From Mycobacterium sp. 852002-51057_SCH5723018 (GTDB taxonomy: Bacteria > Actinomycetota > Actinomycetes > Mycobacteriales > Mycobacteriaceae), in assembly GCF_001667035.1 (NCBI RefSeq), contig NZ_LZIR01000063.1, forward strand, positions 1 to 55,653: a DNA stretch of 55,653 bases. The letters run 5' to 3'. The notes under the pieces were generated by a model. The model ran no database searches, was not told the DNA's origin, and saw nothing but the letters and a program-made list of their open reading frames with translations. A program made the translations under genes and the position numbers. Positions 36,338-45,116 of this stretch are shown one piece after another (positions within the stretch are counted from its first letter, which is position 1; each line of letters starts with the position of its first letter).

Positions 36338-36354
36338 GAACAAATCTCTGGTTC
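36338..36354 (+). promoter_or_regulatory. cluster motif site 8 (GAACAAATCTCTGGTTC)
   Basis: 17-bp element in the divergent region between the WS/DGAT gene (minus) and the thiolase gene (plus, ATG 184 bp away). Here the ends form a GAAC...GTTC inverted repeat. Confidence 0.55.
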
Positions 36355-36537
36355 GTGCGGACCACGAACAGGTGACTTTCGGATGCGCTATCGCATCCGC
36401 GGATCGCCTCTGGGCCGCCCTGAGGTACTCGTGTGGCGAATGTGGCGTCCCGGCCGGGGGTTGCGCCACCCCGCCAGCGAATCCCCCAACCCCTTGGTCG
36501 ACAATCGACCAAAGACCCACTCAAAGGAGAGATCACC

Positions 36538-37686
36538 ATGGCTGAAGCCGTCATCGTCGAGGCAGTCCGCTCACCCATCGGCAAGCGCAACGGCGGCCTG
36601 TCGGGGGTACACCCGGCCGACCTCTCCGCGCAGGTTCTCAACGGGTTGGCCGACAAGGCCGGCATCGACCCCGGGATCGTCGACGACGTCATCTGGGGCT
36701 GCGTCATGCAGGCCGGTGAGCAGGCCCTCGACATCGGGCGCACCGCGCTGCTGGCGGCCGGCTGGCCGGAGACCGTCCCCGGGGTGACCGTGGACCGTCA
36801 GTGCGGGTCGAGCCAGCAGTCCATCCATTTCGCCGCGGCGGGGGTGGTGGCCGGTCATTACGACGTCGTCGTCGCCGGTGGGGTGGAGTCGATGTCGCGA
36901 ACCCCGATGGGCGCGTCGCTGGCCAACGGCGGGCGGCCGTACCCGCAGGCCTTCATCGATCGTTACGAGGGCCAGATCCCCAATCAGGGCCTGGGCGCCG
37001 AGATGATCGCCGAGCAGTGGGGACTCGACCGTACCGCGCTCGACGAGTTCTCCCTGGCCTCGCACGAAAAGGCCGCTGCCGCACAGGATTCGGGCGCGTT
37101 CGATGACCAGATCGTGGGCATCAAGGACCAGGATGGCAACCCGGTGTTGAAGGATGAGGGCATCCGCCGCGGCACCCCGATGGAGAAGATGGCGTCGCTG
37201 AAGCCGGCGTTCAAGGAGGATGGCGTGATCCACGCCGGCAACTCATCGCAGATCTCCGACGGCTCGGCCGCCATCCTGTTCATGTCCGCGGAGAAGGCGA
37301 AGTCGTTGGGGCTCAAGCCGATCGCCAAGGTGCACACCGCGACGCTGGCCGGGGCCAACCCGGTGATCATGTTGACCGCGCCCATCCCGGCGACGCAGAA
37401 GGCGCTGAAGCGCTCCGGCCTCTCCATCGACGACATCGGGGCCTACGAGGTCAACGAGGCCTTCGCCCCCGTTCCGCTGGCGTGGCTGAAGGACATCGGC
37501 GCCGACGAGAAGAAGCTCAACCCCAACGGCGGCGCGATCGCGCTCGGCCACCCGCTCGGCGGTTCGGGGGCGCGGCTGATGACCACGCTGCTGTACCACA
37601 TGCGCGACAAGGGAATTCGCTACGGCCTACAGACGATGTGTGAGGGCGGCGGCCAGGCCAACGCCACCATCGTGGAGCTGCTGTGA
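36538..37686 (+). CDS. acetyl-CoA acetyltransferase / 3-ketoacyl-CoA thiolase
   Basis: 382 residues from MAEAVIVEAVRSPIGKRNGG. Thiolase signatures: first Cys in VDRQCGSSQQ, LNPNGGAIALGHPLGGSG (His), and the second Cys in CEGGGQANA. Cleaves a 3-ketoacyl-CoA to acetyl- or propionyl-CoA, or makes acetoacetyl-CoA. ATG 36538 has AAGGAG upstream. It shares an operon with the enoyl-CoA hydratase gene (GTG overlaps its TGA). With the FadE pair and SDR, it completes a beta-oxidation cycle within the cluster. Confidence 0.93.
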   Translation: MAEAVIVEAVRSPIGKRNGGLSGVHPADLSAQVLNGLADKAGIDPGIVDDVIWGCVMQAGEQALDIGRTALLAAGWPETVPGVTVDRQCGSSQQSIHFAAAGVVAGHYDVVVAGGVESMSRTPMGASLANGGRPYPQAFIDRYEGQIPNQGLGAEMIAEQWGLDRTALDEFSLASHEKAAAAQDSGAFDDQIVGIKDQDGNPVLKDEGIRRGTPMEKMASLKPAFKEDGVIHAGNSSQISDGSAAILFMSAEKAKSLGLKPIAKVHTATLAGANPVIMLTAPIPATQKALKRSGLSIDDIGAYEVNEAFAPVPLAWLKDIGADEKKLNPNGGAIALGHPLGGSGARLMTTLLYHMRDKGIRYGLQTMCEGGGQANATIVELL

Positions 37687-38504
37687 CGGACGGCGCAGCC
37701 CTTAGTGGCCGGGCCCCCTCGGCACCGGGAGCGCTCGTCGAGCGCCGCGGCAACGTGATGGTCATTACCATCAACCGCCCGGAGGCCCGCAACGCGGTCA
37801 ACGGGGCCGTCAGCATCGCCGTCGGGGACGCGCTCGAAGAAGCGCAACACGACGCGAGAGTGCGGGCGGTGGTGATCACCGGCGCCGGCGACAAGTCGTT
37901 TTGTGCAGGCGCCGACCTCAAGGCGATCTCGCGGCGGGAGAACCTGTATCACCCCGACCACGGCGAGTGGGGCTTCGCGGGATACGTGCACCACTTCATC
38001 GACAAGCCCACCATCGCCGCGGTCAATGGCACCGCGCTGGGTGGCGGCACCGAGCTGGCATTGGCCAGCGACCTGGTGGTCGCCGACGAGCGGGCCAAAT
38101 TCGGGTTGCCGGAGGTCAAACGCGGACTCATCGCGGCCGCCGGCGGCGTCTTCCGGATCATGCACCAGCTGCCCCGCAAGGTGGCGATGGAGCTGCTGCT
38201 GACCGGGGAGCCGCTCAGCGCGGCCGACGCGTTGGAATGGGGCCTGATCAATCAGGTCGTCAGCGAGGGCACGGTGCTCGACGCCGCCCTGGCCCTGGCC
38301 GCGCGGGTCACCGTCAACGCGCCGCTGTCGGTGCAGGCCAGCAAGCGCATCGCCTACGGGGTCGACGACGGCGTCATCACCGACGAAGAAATCGGATGGG
38401 AGCGCACCATGCGCGAGATGCGTTCCCTGATCAGGTCCGAGGACGCCAAGGAGGGACCGTTGGCGTTCGCCGAGAAGCGGGAACCGGTCTGGAAGGCCCG
38501 TTAG
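37683..38504 (+). CDS. enoyl-CoA hydratase/isomerase (crotonase family)
   Basis: 273 residues. Crotonase oxyanion-hole segments FCAGADLKAI and NGTALGGGTELALASDLVV; Glu in GGGTELAL and the second Glu position in LPEVKRGLIAAAGG. Hydrates 2-enoyl-CoA for beta-oxidation. GTG start overlaps the thiolase TGA. It converges with the FAD oxidoreductase gene. In Mtb the position next to Rv1138c is held by Rv1136, recalled as a 113-residue enoyl-CoA-hydratase-like fragment, which may be the remnant of this gene. Confidence 0.93.
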   Translation: MTDGAALSGRAPSAPGALVERRGNVMVITINRPEARNAVNGAVSIAVGDALEEAQHDARVRAVVITGAGDKSFCAGADLKAISRRENLYHPDHGEWGFAGYVHHFIDKPTIAAVNGTALGGGTELALASDLVVADERAKFGLPEVKRGLIAAAGGVFRIMHQLPRKVAMELLLTGEPLSAADALEWGLINQVVSEGTVLDAALALAARVTVNAPLSVQASKRIAYGVDDGVITDEEIGWERTMREMRSLIRSEDAKEGPLAFAEKREPVWKAR

Positions 38505-39517
38505 CCCGCTAGTGTATTGACGGCCCGCCGGAACACGGCGGGCAGCGTGGCGGCCGCCGGCACGATGACGCGGCGCGCCGCCGATGGCGCGCTGGCCAGC
38601 ACCAGTCCCCGGGTGAGTAGCCGGTAGCGGCGCGTAACACGGTGCCAGGCAGCCTCATACGATGACGGCACGTCGCTGACGATGGCGTCGACGGCCGCGG
38701 CCGCCTGCTTGACTGCGAGGCTGATGCCTTCGCCGGTGAGAGCGTCCTCGTAGCCCGCCGCGTCGCCGACCAGCAGCACGCGTCCCGCGACGCGGCGCGA
38801 GACGACCTGGCGCAGCGGGCCGCATCCGCGGGCGTGTCCGCGATCGGCTCCGTCCAGGTGACGGGCCAGCCACGGGAACCAGGCCAGGTCGGGCCGCCCA
38901 CCACACAGGATGGCCACGCCGACCAGGTCCGGCTCCACCGGCGTCACGTAGGCCTCACCCCAGCGCGACCAGTGCACCTCGACGAACTCCGACCACGGCG
39001 GCACCTTGAAATGCCACCGCACGCCGTGCCGCCGCGGCGTTCCGGCCGTGGCCTTGATGCCGACGGCACGCCGCACCGTCGAATGCAGTCCGTCGGCCCC
39101 CACCAACCATTTCGCTCGCACACCGGCGGCCGAGACTCCATGCGCGTCTTGCTCGACGCTGGTCACCCGCGCCCGGATCCATTCGGTGTCTTGCTCTTTG
39201 GCCCGCGCCTGCAGCGCCGCATGCAACGTGGTGCGTCGCACGCCCCTGCCCGGCCCGCCGTGAAACCGCGCCTGAGCCCGACGGCGCTCGCTGACGTAGG
39301 CGATGCCGTGGAAGGGCATGCCGGCCGGGTCCACCCCGAGCGAGGTCAGCTCGGCCAGCCCGCCGGGCATCAGCCCTTCGCCACACGCCTTGTCGATGGG
39401 GTCCTCCCGGGGCTCGGCCACGATCACCGAAAGCCCTTGCCTGCGCGCGTGTAACGCCGTCGCAAGGCCGCCCGGGCCGCCGCCCACGATCAGCAGGTCG
39501 GCGTCGTAGTCGGTCAT
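38501..39517 (-). CDS. FAD-dependent oxidoreductase / phenolic-lipid hydroxylase (SrsC-like)
   Basis: 338 residues from MTDYDADLLIVGGGPGGLAT. FAD-dependent monooxygenase/geranylgeranyl reductase-type fold: GGGPGGL loop, DG motif VGADGLHSTVR (about residue 155), and second FAD motif RVLLVGDAAGYEDALTGEG. Matches Mtb Rv1138c in length and position. ATG 39517 overlaps the TGA of the methyltransferase gene, and the order PKS, methyltransferase, flavoprotein is that of Streptomyces srsA-srsB-srsC, where SrsC hydroxylates methylated alkylresorcinols toward quinones. The same role is inferred here. Confidence 0.85.
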   Translation of the reverse strand: MTDYDADLLIVGGGPGGLATALHARRQGLSVIVAEPREDPIDKACGEGLMPGGLAELTSLGVDPAGMPFHGIAYVSERRRAQARFHGGPGRGVRRTTLHAALQARAKEQDTEWIRARVTSVEQDAHGVSAAGVRAKWLVGADGLHSTVRRAVGIKATAGTPRRHGVRWHFKVPPWSEFVEVHWSRWGEAYVTPVEPDLVGVAILCGGRPDLAWFPWLARHLDGADRGHARGCGPLRQVVSRRVAGRVLLVGDAAGYEDALTGEGISLAVKQAAAAVDAIVSDVPSSYEAAWHRVTRRYRLLTRGLVLASAPSAARRVIVPAAATLPAVFRRAVNTLAG

Positions 39518-40053
39518 GCGTAACCCGTCATCGGTTTGTATCCCAATGCCGAATCCTCCACGTGCAGGCGCACCCTCAGCAGCATCGCGTTGGCGAGCGT
39601 GAAAATGGCCGCGGTCAGCCACGCCGTGTGCACCAGCGGCAGCGCGAACCCCTCAGCCACCACCGCAACATAGTTGGGATGGTGCAGCCACCGGTACCGG
39701 TAGGGGCCATGGTGGACCAACGGCGCATCCGGCAACACGATCACCCGGGTGTTCCACCGTCGGCCCAGCGTCGTGATGCACCACCAGCGCAGTACCTGGC
39801 TCAGCGCCGCGATTGCCAGCATCGGCCAGCCCAGCCACGGAATGAACGGCCGGTGCAGAGCGAGGGGCTCGATGACGCAGCCGAGCAGCAGAGCGCTGTG
39901 CAGCACCACCATCACGGGATAGTGGGATCGGCCAAACTCCTTGCCGCCCTGGGCAAAGGACCAATCGGCGTTGCGCTTGGCCACGACCAGCTCCGCCAGG
40001 CGTTCGAGTGCGACCGCGAGGATCAGCAGGTAATACATGTCTACAGTGTTCAC
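39514..40053 (-). CDS. isoprenylcysteine carboxyl methyltransferase-family membrane protein (SrsB-like)
   Basis: About 179 residues, four or five transmembrane segments (YYLLILAVALERLAELVV first), with the C-terminal ICMT signature VHHGPYRYRWLHHPNYVAV that binds S-adenosylmethionine. Counterpart of Mtb Rv1139c. GTG 40053 is used as start; ATG 40038 (MYYLLI) is an alternative, and neither has a strong ribosome site. It follows the type III PKS gene by five bases, so it is translated from the same mRNA. In Streptomyces the equivalent SrsB O-methylates alkylresorcinol; I infer O-methylation of a phenolic or pyrone lipid in the membrane. Confidence 0.85.
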   Translation of the reverse strand: MNTVDMYYLLILAVALERLAELVVAKRNADWSFAQGGKEFGRSHYPVMVVLHSALLLGCVIEPLALHRPFIPWLGWPMLAIAALSQVLRWWCITTLGRRWNTRVIVLPDAPLVHHGPYRYRWLHHPNYVAVVAEGFALPLVHTAWLTAAIFTLANAMLLRVRLHVEDSALGYKPMTGYA

Positions 40054-40058
40054 CAGCG

Positions 40059-41159
40059 CTACCAGGACAGCAGCACGAGCTCGGAGCAGAAGCCGGGACC
40101 CATCGCGATCATGAGCCCGTAGGAACCCGGGGCGGGCGGCTCGGCGATATAGGAACCAAGCACATCCAGCACCGAGACCGACGACAAATTGCCGTGCTCG
40201 CGCAGTGAGTTTCGCGTGCGGTCCAGCGCATCCGCGGGCAGGTCCAGCGTCTCTTCGACCGCGTCGATCACCCGGGGTCCGGCGGCATGGCAGACCCACG
40301 TCGAAATGTCCTCGGGTGTCAGCCCGTGGTCGGCGAGGAACGTGCGGACATCGTCGCCGATGTACTTCTCGGTGAGGTTCGCGATGTCGACCGACAAGAC
40401 GATCCGGAAGCCCTCCTTGCCGATCTTCCAGCCCAACACCTCTTCGGTGTCCGGATAGGTGCGGCTCCGGGTGGCCAGCAGGCGGGGCCGCGCACCGGCT
40501 GTGCCACCGGAACGATCGGCGCCCTCGGCGATGACGGCGGCGGCGCCGTCGCCGAACAGGCTGGCGGCGACCAGGTTGGCCAGCGAATGGTCTTGGCGCT
40601 GAACGGTTAACGAGCACAGCTCGACCGCCAGCAGCGCCGCCACCTCATTGGGGAACGCGCGTAGGTAGTCGTGCACGCGGGCCATGCCCGCCGCGCCGGC
40701 GACGCAGCCAAGGCCGAACAACGGGATCCGCTTGACGTCCTGACGCAGCCCGATGCGGGTGGCCAGCCGCGCCTCCAGCGACGGCACGGCCAGGCCGGTG
40801 ACGGTGGTCGAAAAGACGGCGTCGAGCTCCGACGGCTTGACCTTTGCCTCGTCGAGCGCGGCCAGCATCGCCTCCTCGGCCAGGTCGAGCGCGATCCCGA
40901 TGTAGGCGTCATTTGCCTCGGTGAAGCCGCTCAGCTTGCCGTATCGCGACAGCGGCAGCGCGGTGTTTCGGAACTCGACCCCGCTGGTGCGGGCGAACCG
41001 CCGAAACTCCGGCCCGGCGAAGTCGCTCAGCGCCACGATGGTTTCGTCCTGCGTGTAGCGGTTCGGCGGGAACGTGACGGCGACCCCCGCGACCGACGGA
41101 TTCGCTGTCAGCGTTGTGGTGCCTGTGCGTGCGTAACTGCCCCCGATGATTTCCTCCAT
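40059..41159 (-). CDS. type III polyketide synthase (chalcone/alkylresorcinol synthase family)
   Basis: 366 residues from MEEIIGGSYARTG; the catalytic triad is complete: Cys152 in LFGLGCVAGAAG, His291 in WVCHAAGP and Asn324 in HGNLSSVS, together with GFCSELVLL at the C-terminus. It condenses malonyl-CoA units on a fatty acyl-CoA to an alkylresorcinol or alkylpyrone. Related to mycobacterial Pks10/Pks11/Pks18. The frame is open upstream to 41267, but ATG 41159 fits the family N-terminus best; no clear ribosome site, and an in-frame ATG at 41195 is possible. First gene of a three-gene operon with the methyltransferase and flavoprotein; divergent from the NAD(P)-binding gene. From memory, Mtb keeps Rv1138c-Rv1139c without this synthase. 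Confidence 0.92.
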   Translation of the reverse strand: MEEIIGGSYARTGTTTLTANPSVAGVAVTFPPNRYTQDETIVALSDFAGPEFRRFARTSGVEFRNTALPLSRYGKLSGFTEANDAYIGIALDLAEEAMLAALDEAKVKPSELDAVFSTTVTGLAVPSLEARLATRIGLRQDVKRIPLFGLGCVAGAAGMARVHDYLRAFPNEVAALLAVELCSLTVQRQDHSLANLVAASLFGDGAAAVIAEGADRSGGTAGARPRLLATRSRTYPDTEEVLGWKIGKEGFRIVLSVDIANLTEKYIGDDVRTFLADHGLTPEDISTWVCHAAGPRVIDAVEETLDLPADALDRTRNSLREHGNLSSVSVLDVLGSYIAEPPAPGSYGLMIAMGPGFCSELVLLSW

Positions 41160-41241
41160 GTAGGGGGTCACGGTGCCGCGGCCCCAACGGTTCATGTGCT
41201 TGCCGCCACAGCCGCCACGCCCTCGGGTTAGGGTCGGATGT

Positions 41242-42390
41242 ATGCGCATTCTCGTCACCGGGGCCACCGGTTATGTGGGATCGCGGCTGGTCACCGAGCT
41301 GCTCGCGGATGGCCATCAGGTCGTGGCCGCCACCCGGAATCCGGCGCGGCTCAGGCGCTTAGGTTGGTTCGCCGACGTCACCGCAGTCACCATCAACGCC
41401 GCCGATCCGGGGTCGGTGCAGGCAGGCATGTCCGCCGCCGGCCCGGTGGACGTGATCTATTACCTGGTTCACGGGATCGGCCAGCCCGACTTCCGCGACG
41501 CCGACAAGACCGCGGCCGCCAACCTGGCGGTCGCGGCCCGGGACGCGGGCGTGCGACGCATCGTCTACCTGGGCGGTTTCGTGCCGGCCGACGAGGCGCT
41601 GTCCGAGCACCTGAGCAGCCGGGCCGAGGTGGCCGAGGCCCTGACCGTCGAGGACGGCCCCGAACTGGTCTGGCTGGGCGCGGCGATGATCATCGGTGCC
41701 GGCTCGACCTCGTTCGAGATCATGCGCTACGTCGGAGACCGGTTCCCGCTCATTCCGATACCGAGCTGGATGGACAACCCGATCGACCCCATCTCCATCC
41801 GCGACGTCCTCCACTACCTCGTCGCCGCCGCGGACCGCGATCGGGTGCCCGCCGGCGCCTACGACATCGCGGGCCCCCTGACCACCTCGTACCGGGAACT
41901 GCTCAAGACCTATGCGCGGATCTCCGGCAGGTGGCATGCCGCGGTGCCGGTGGGCCGAGTCGACACCGCGCTGGCTTCGCTGATCACCGGCGTCGCGCTT
42001 CCGGTTCCGCCCGGCCTGGCCGGAGACCTGGTCGAGTCGCTGGACCATCCGATGGTGGCATCGGTCAGCGGCCTGCGCGATCGGGTGGTCGACCCGCCCG
42101 GCGGTCTGCTCGGTGTCGAGGACGCCATCGCCCTGGCGCTGGCGGACCGGTCTAACCGCCGGCCCAAGCCCGTCAACGCGTTGTCCGATCCCCATCAGCT
42201 CGCCGACAGCGATCCCGCGTGGGCCGGCGGCGACGCGCTGCGCATCCGCCGCCTCGCCCGCGCCGTCACGCCGCGCATCGCGCGACCCACGCTACGTCTC
42301 GTCGACAGCGTCCCCGGTCCGCTGGCCGGTGCGCTGCGAACCGGCCTCGACATCCTGTTGGCCTTGAACTTGAAGGTACGTCCGGCATGA
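41242..42390 (+). CDS. NAD(P)H-binding epimerase-like (atypical SDR) protein
   Basis: 382 residues. MRILVTGATGYVGSRLVTELL is a Rossmann TGATGYVG loop; RIVYLGGFVP and SSRAEVAEAL occupy the places of the usual active-site Ser and Tyr/Lys and lack a clean YxxxK. A C-terminal extension of ~120 residues is helical. It is probably an NmrA-like or Rv-type 'nucleoside-diphosphate-sugar epimerase' paralogue with unknown substrate. ATG 41242 is 82 bp from the divergent PKS start. Its stop overlaps the CPBP gene start (ATGA). Confidence 0.85.
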   Translation: MRILVTGATGYVGSRLVTELLADGHQVVAATRNPARLRRLGWFADVTAVTINAADPGSVQAGMSAAGPVDVIYYLVHGIGQPDFRDADKTAAANLAVAARDAGVRRIVYLGGFVPADEALSEHLSSRAEVAEALTVEDGPELVWLGAAMIIGAGSTSFEIMRYVGDRFPLIPIPSWMDNPIDPISIRDVLHYLVAAADRDRVPAGAYDIAGPLTTSYRELLKTYARISGRWHAAVPVGRVDTALASLITGVALPVPPGLAGDLVESLDHPMVASVSGLRDRVVDPPGGLLGVEDAIALALADRSNRRPKPVNALSDPHQLADSDPAWAGGDALRIRRLARAVTPRIARPTLRLVDSVPGPLAGALRTGLDILLALNLKVRPA

Positions 42391-43109
42391 CCCGGGCGAC
42401 GACCCCGTATCGCGCCGGCGTTTTCTCCGAGGTGCGCCGTGCGATCACCAATGTGGCTGTCCCCCATAACGAACCGCCCGGGGTGGTGCGCCGCCGCCGC
42501 GTCATCGTGGCGATCACGATCGTGCTCGGCGCCGTGGTGCTCGGGTTCACCATGCGCCGCCATCCGGGCGAGTCGAGTTTCTACTGGCTGACTTTCCTGC
42601 TGGCGGCGGTGTGGACCGCCGGCGGGTTCATCTCGGGCCCCCTGCATCTGGGGGGTATCTGCTGGCGCGGCCGCAACCAACGGCCGGTCATCACCGGGAC
42701 GACCGTCGGCCTGCTGCTGGGCGGCGCCTTCGTGGTGGGCGGCCTGATCGCCAGGGAGATTCCGGCCGTCTCCACCCTGATCACCCGCGTCCTGCTCTTC
42801 GCCCATCAGGGGTCGTTGCCGCTGATCGTGGCGATCACCGTGGTCAACGCCGTCGCGGAGGAAATCTTCTTCCGGGGCGCGCTTTACACGGCGCTGGGCC
42901 GGTATCACCCGGTGGTCATCTCGACGGTCCTCTACACGTGCGCGACCCTGGCCAGCGGCAACCCGATGCTCGGGTTCGCCGCGATCATCCTCGGCACGGT
43001 CTGCGCGCTGGAGCGCCGGGCCAGCGGAGGTGTGCTGGCCCCGGTGCTTACCCACTTCGTGTGGGGCCTGATCATGGTGCTCGCGCTGCCGCCGATCTTC
43101 GGGGTCTAG
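42387..43109 (+). CDS. CPBP family intramembrane metalloprotease (CAAX prenyl protease 2-like)
   Basis: 240 residues, about seven transmembrane segments. Family motif EEIFFRGALYTALG (EExxxR) and a second His in LTHFVWGLIMV. These act as intramembrane proteases or membrane scaffolds; bacterial substrates are mostly unknown. By position it may correspond to Mtb Rv1140 (recalled as an integral membrane protein). ATG overlaps the stop of the upstream NAD(P)-binding gene, so they are coupled. Converges with the enoyl-CoA hydratase gene. Confidence 0.85.
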   Translation: MTRATTPYRAGVFSEVRRAITNVAVPHNEPPGVVRRRRVIVAITIVLGAVVLGFTMRRHPGESSFYWLTFLLAAVWTAGGFISGPLHLGGICWRGRNQRPVITGTTVGLLLGGAFVVGGLIAREIPAVSTLITRVLLFAHQGSLPLIVAITVVNAVAEEIFFRGALYTALGRYHPVVISTVLYTCATLASGNPMLGFAAIILGTVCALERRASGGVLAPVLTHFVWGLIMVLALPPIFGV

Positions 43110-43120
43110 GGCGGCGGCGT

Positions 43121-43933
43121 TCAGCGGTCAGTGAAGTTGGGGGTGCGGCGCTGCTGGAAAGCCGTTGTGCCCTCGATGAAGTCGGGGGACACCAGCAGGC
43201 GCGACTGTCCTTCGTATTCACGCTGCAAGGCCGGGTCCAGCTCGGTGAGCGTGGCCCCGTTGATCGCCTGCTTGGTCTTGGCGAACGCCACGGCCGGGCC
43301 GGCGACCAAGCGCTCGACCACCTTGTCCACTTCGGCCTCGAAGTCGTCGGCCGGATAGACGGCGGTGACCAGACCCCAGGACAGGGCCTCGGCGGCGGGC
43401 AATCGTTCGGGCAGCAGCGCCATGCGCATTGCCCGGATCCGGCCGACCGCGGCCGCGATCAACGCCGATGCGCCACCGTCGGGCATCAAACCGATCTTGG
43501 TGAAGGCGAGCATGAAAAACGCTCTGTCAGAAGCCAATACGACATCACAGGCCAGCGCGATGGACACACCGACGCCGGCCGCCGGCCCCTGCACGACGGC
43601 GACTACGGGGTGCGGCAGCGCGGTGATGGCCCGGATCAGCCGGTTGATCTCCAAGACGATTTCGTCCGGCCGCAGTCCGCCGTTGCCGGACACGTCGTCG
43701 GCGCTGATGCCGGCTCCCGAGCAGAACCCGCGCCCCGCACCGCCGAGCCGCACCAGCTTGACCCGGGGGTCGGTGGCCGCGCCTTCCAACGCGTCGGCGA
43801 TGCCGGTGATCACCGGGACGGTCAGCGAGTTGAGGCTGTCGGGGCGGTCGATGGTCACCGACAGCACGCCGTCGGACAGCGTGACGTCGAGTCCCGCCAC
43901 GGGGGCCAGCGTGTCGATCGCGGATTGCGGCAT
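43121..43933 (-). CDS. enoyl-CoA hydratase (EchA10-like)
   Basis: 270 residues from [19 protein letters not shown]. Crotonase signatures [11 protein letters not shown] and [22 protein letters not shown]; the first catalytic Glu position (GGxEL) reads GVGVSIAL and the second (PEV...) reads [13 protein letters not shown], so both catalytic glutamates of true hydratases are absent, suggesting an isomerase or another crotonase activity. Length and divergent position from mcr match Mtb Rv1142c (echA10). ATG 43933; 100-bp divergent promoter region shared with mcr. Confidence 0.85.
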   Translation of the reverse strand: MPQSAIDTLAPVAGLDVTLSDGVLSVTIDRPDSLNSLTVPVITGIADALEGAATDPRVKLVRLGGAGRGFCSGAGISADDVSGNGGLRPDEIVLEINRLIRAITALPHPVVAVVQGPAAGVGVSIALACDVVLASDRAFFMLAFTKIGLMPDGGASALIAAAVGRIRAMRMALLPERLPAAEALSWGLVTAVYPADDFEAEVDKVVERLVAGPAVAFAKTKQAINGATLTELDPALQREYEGQSRLLVSPDFIEGTTAFQQRRTPNFTDR

Positions 43934-44033
43934 GGGGCTCACCCTAAGCGACCGCGTTGCGCGGTGGATGACGGCGGCTGCGAAGATGCGAACGGCGTCG
44001 GAAGCGGACCAAACGGAGAGGAAGGGCTGCATC

Positions 44034-45116
44034 ATGGCGGGACCGCTGCAGGGGTTGCGTGTTGTCGAGTTGTCCGGCATCGGGCCCGGCCCGCATGCCG
44101 CAATGATCCTGGGGGATCTGGGCGCCGACGTGGTCCGCGTCGATCGGCCGTCGGGCGCTCCAGGGGGTGTTGTGAAGGACGCCATGAGCCGCAACCGGCG
44201 CATTGTGACCGCCGACCTCAAGTCCGACGAAGGCCGCGAACTCGTGCTCAGGCTCGTCGCCAAGGCCGACGTGTTGATCGAGGGCTACCGGCCCGGCGTC
44301 ACCGAGCGGCTCGGCCTCGGCCCCGAACACTGTGCCGAGGTCAACGACCGGCTCATCTACGCCCGGATGACCGGCTGGGGGCAAGCCGGCCCTCGCAGCC
44401 AGCAGGCCGGCCACGACATCAACTACATCTCGCTGAACGGAATCCTGCATTCCATCGGGCGGGTGAACGAGCGGCCGGTGCCGCCGCTGAACCTGGTGGG
44501 TGACTTCGGCGGGGGCTCGATGTTCCTGCTGGTCGGCGTCCTGGCCGCGCTGTGGGAGCGGCAGAGCTCCGGCAAGGGTCAGGTCATCGACGCCGCCATG
44601 GTCGACGGCTCCAGCGTGCTGATGCAGATGATGTGGCAGATGCGCGCCTCGGGCATGTGGACCGACGTGCGCGGCACCAACATGCTCGACGGCGGCGCGC
44701 CCTATTACGACACCTACGAGTGCGCCGACGGCCGCTACGTCGCCGTCGGCGCCATCGAGCCCCAGTTCTACGCCGCAATGCTGGCCGGGCTGGGCCTGGA
44801 CGGCGCCGACCTGCCGCCGCAGAACGACGTCACCCGCTGGCCGGAGCTGCGCGCGCTGCTCACCGAGAAGTTCGCCAGTCACGACCGGGACCATTGGACC
44901 AAGGTGTTCGCCGACTCCGACGCCTGCGTGACGCCGGTGCTGGCGTTCGGCGAGGTGCACACCGAGCCGCACATCACCGAGCGCGACACGTTCTACGAGG
45001 TGAACGAGGGCCTGCAGCCGCGGCCGGCCCCGCGGTTCTCCCGGACCGCGCCGGAGACCCCCCGCCCGGCGGCGGTGGAGACCGACATCGAAGCGCTACT
45101 CGGAGACTGGGTATAG
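44034..45116 (+). CDS. mcr: alpha-methylacyl-CoA racemase Mcr
   Basis: 360 residues, the same length as Mtb Rv1143 (Mcr). Starts [20 protein letters not shown]; the CoA-transferase III fold has the catalytic His127 ([12 protein letters not shown]) and Asp157 (GDFGGGSM), the counterparts of Mtb H126/D156. It interconverts (2R)- and (2S)-methylacyl-CoA, needed for beta-oxidation of branched chains such as the cholesterol side chain. ATG 44034 follows GAGAGGAAGGG. The next SDR gene lies downstream behind its own promoter. Regulation not evident beyond the divergent region with the echA10-like gene. Confidence 0.95.
   Translation: MAGPLQGLRVVELSGIGPGPHAAMILGDLGADVVRVDRPSGAPGGVVKDAMSRNRRIVTADLKSDEGRELVLRLVAKADVLIEGYRPGVTERLGLGPEHCAEVNDRLIYARMTGWGQAGPRSQQAGHDINYISLNGILHSIGRVNERPVPPLNLVGDFGGGSMFLLVGVLAALWERQSSGKGQVIDAAMVDGSSVLMQMMWQMRASGMWTDVRGTNMLDGGAPYYDTYECADGRYVAVGAIEPQFYAAMLAGLGLDGADLPPQNDVTRWPELRALLTEKFASHDRDHWTKVFADSDACVTPVLAFGEVHTEPHITERDTFYEVNEGLQPRPAPRFSRTAPETPRPAAVETDIEALLGDWV

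Noticed and set aside
36338..36354. KstR-type operator at GAAC...GTTC
   Set aside because: Spacing between AAC and GTT is far larger than in TnnAACnnGTTnnA; it fits the cluster motif instead.
39514..40617. 367-codon version of the methyltransferase gene
   Set aside because: The N-terminal half overlaps the type III PKS in another frame and has shadow composition; the membrane domain begins near 40053.
43365..44033. Upstream extension of mcr across the echA10-like gene
   Set aside because: It is antisense to a real crotonase gene; mcr starts at ATG 44034 with a ribosome site and the known N-terminus.
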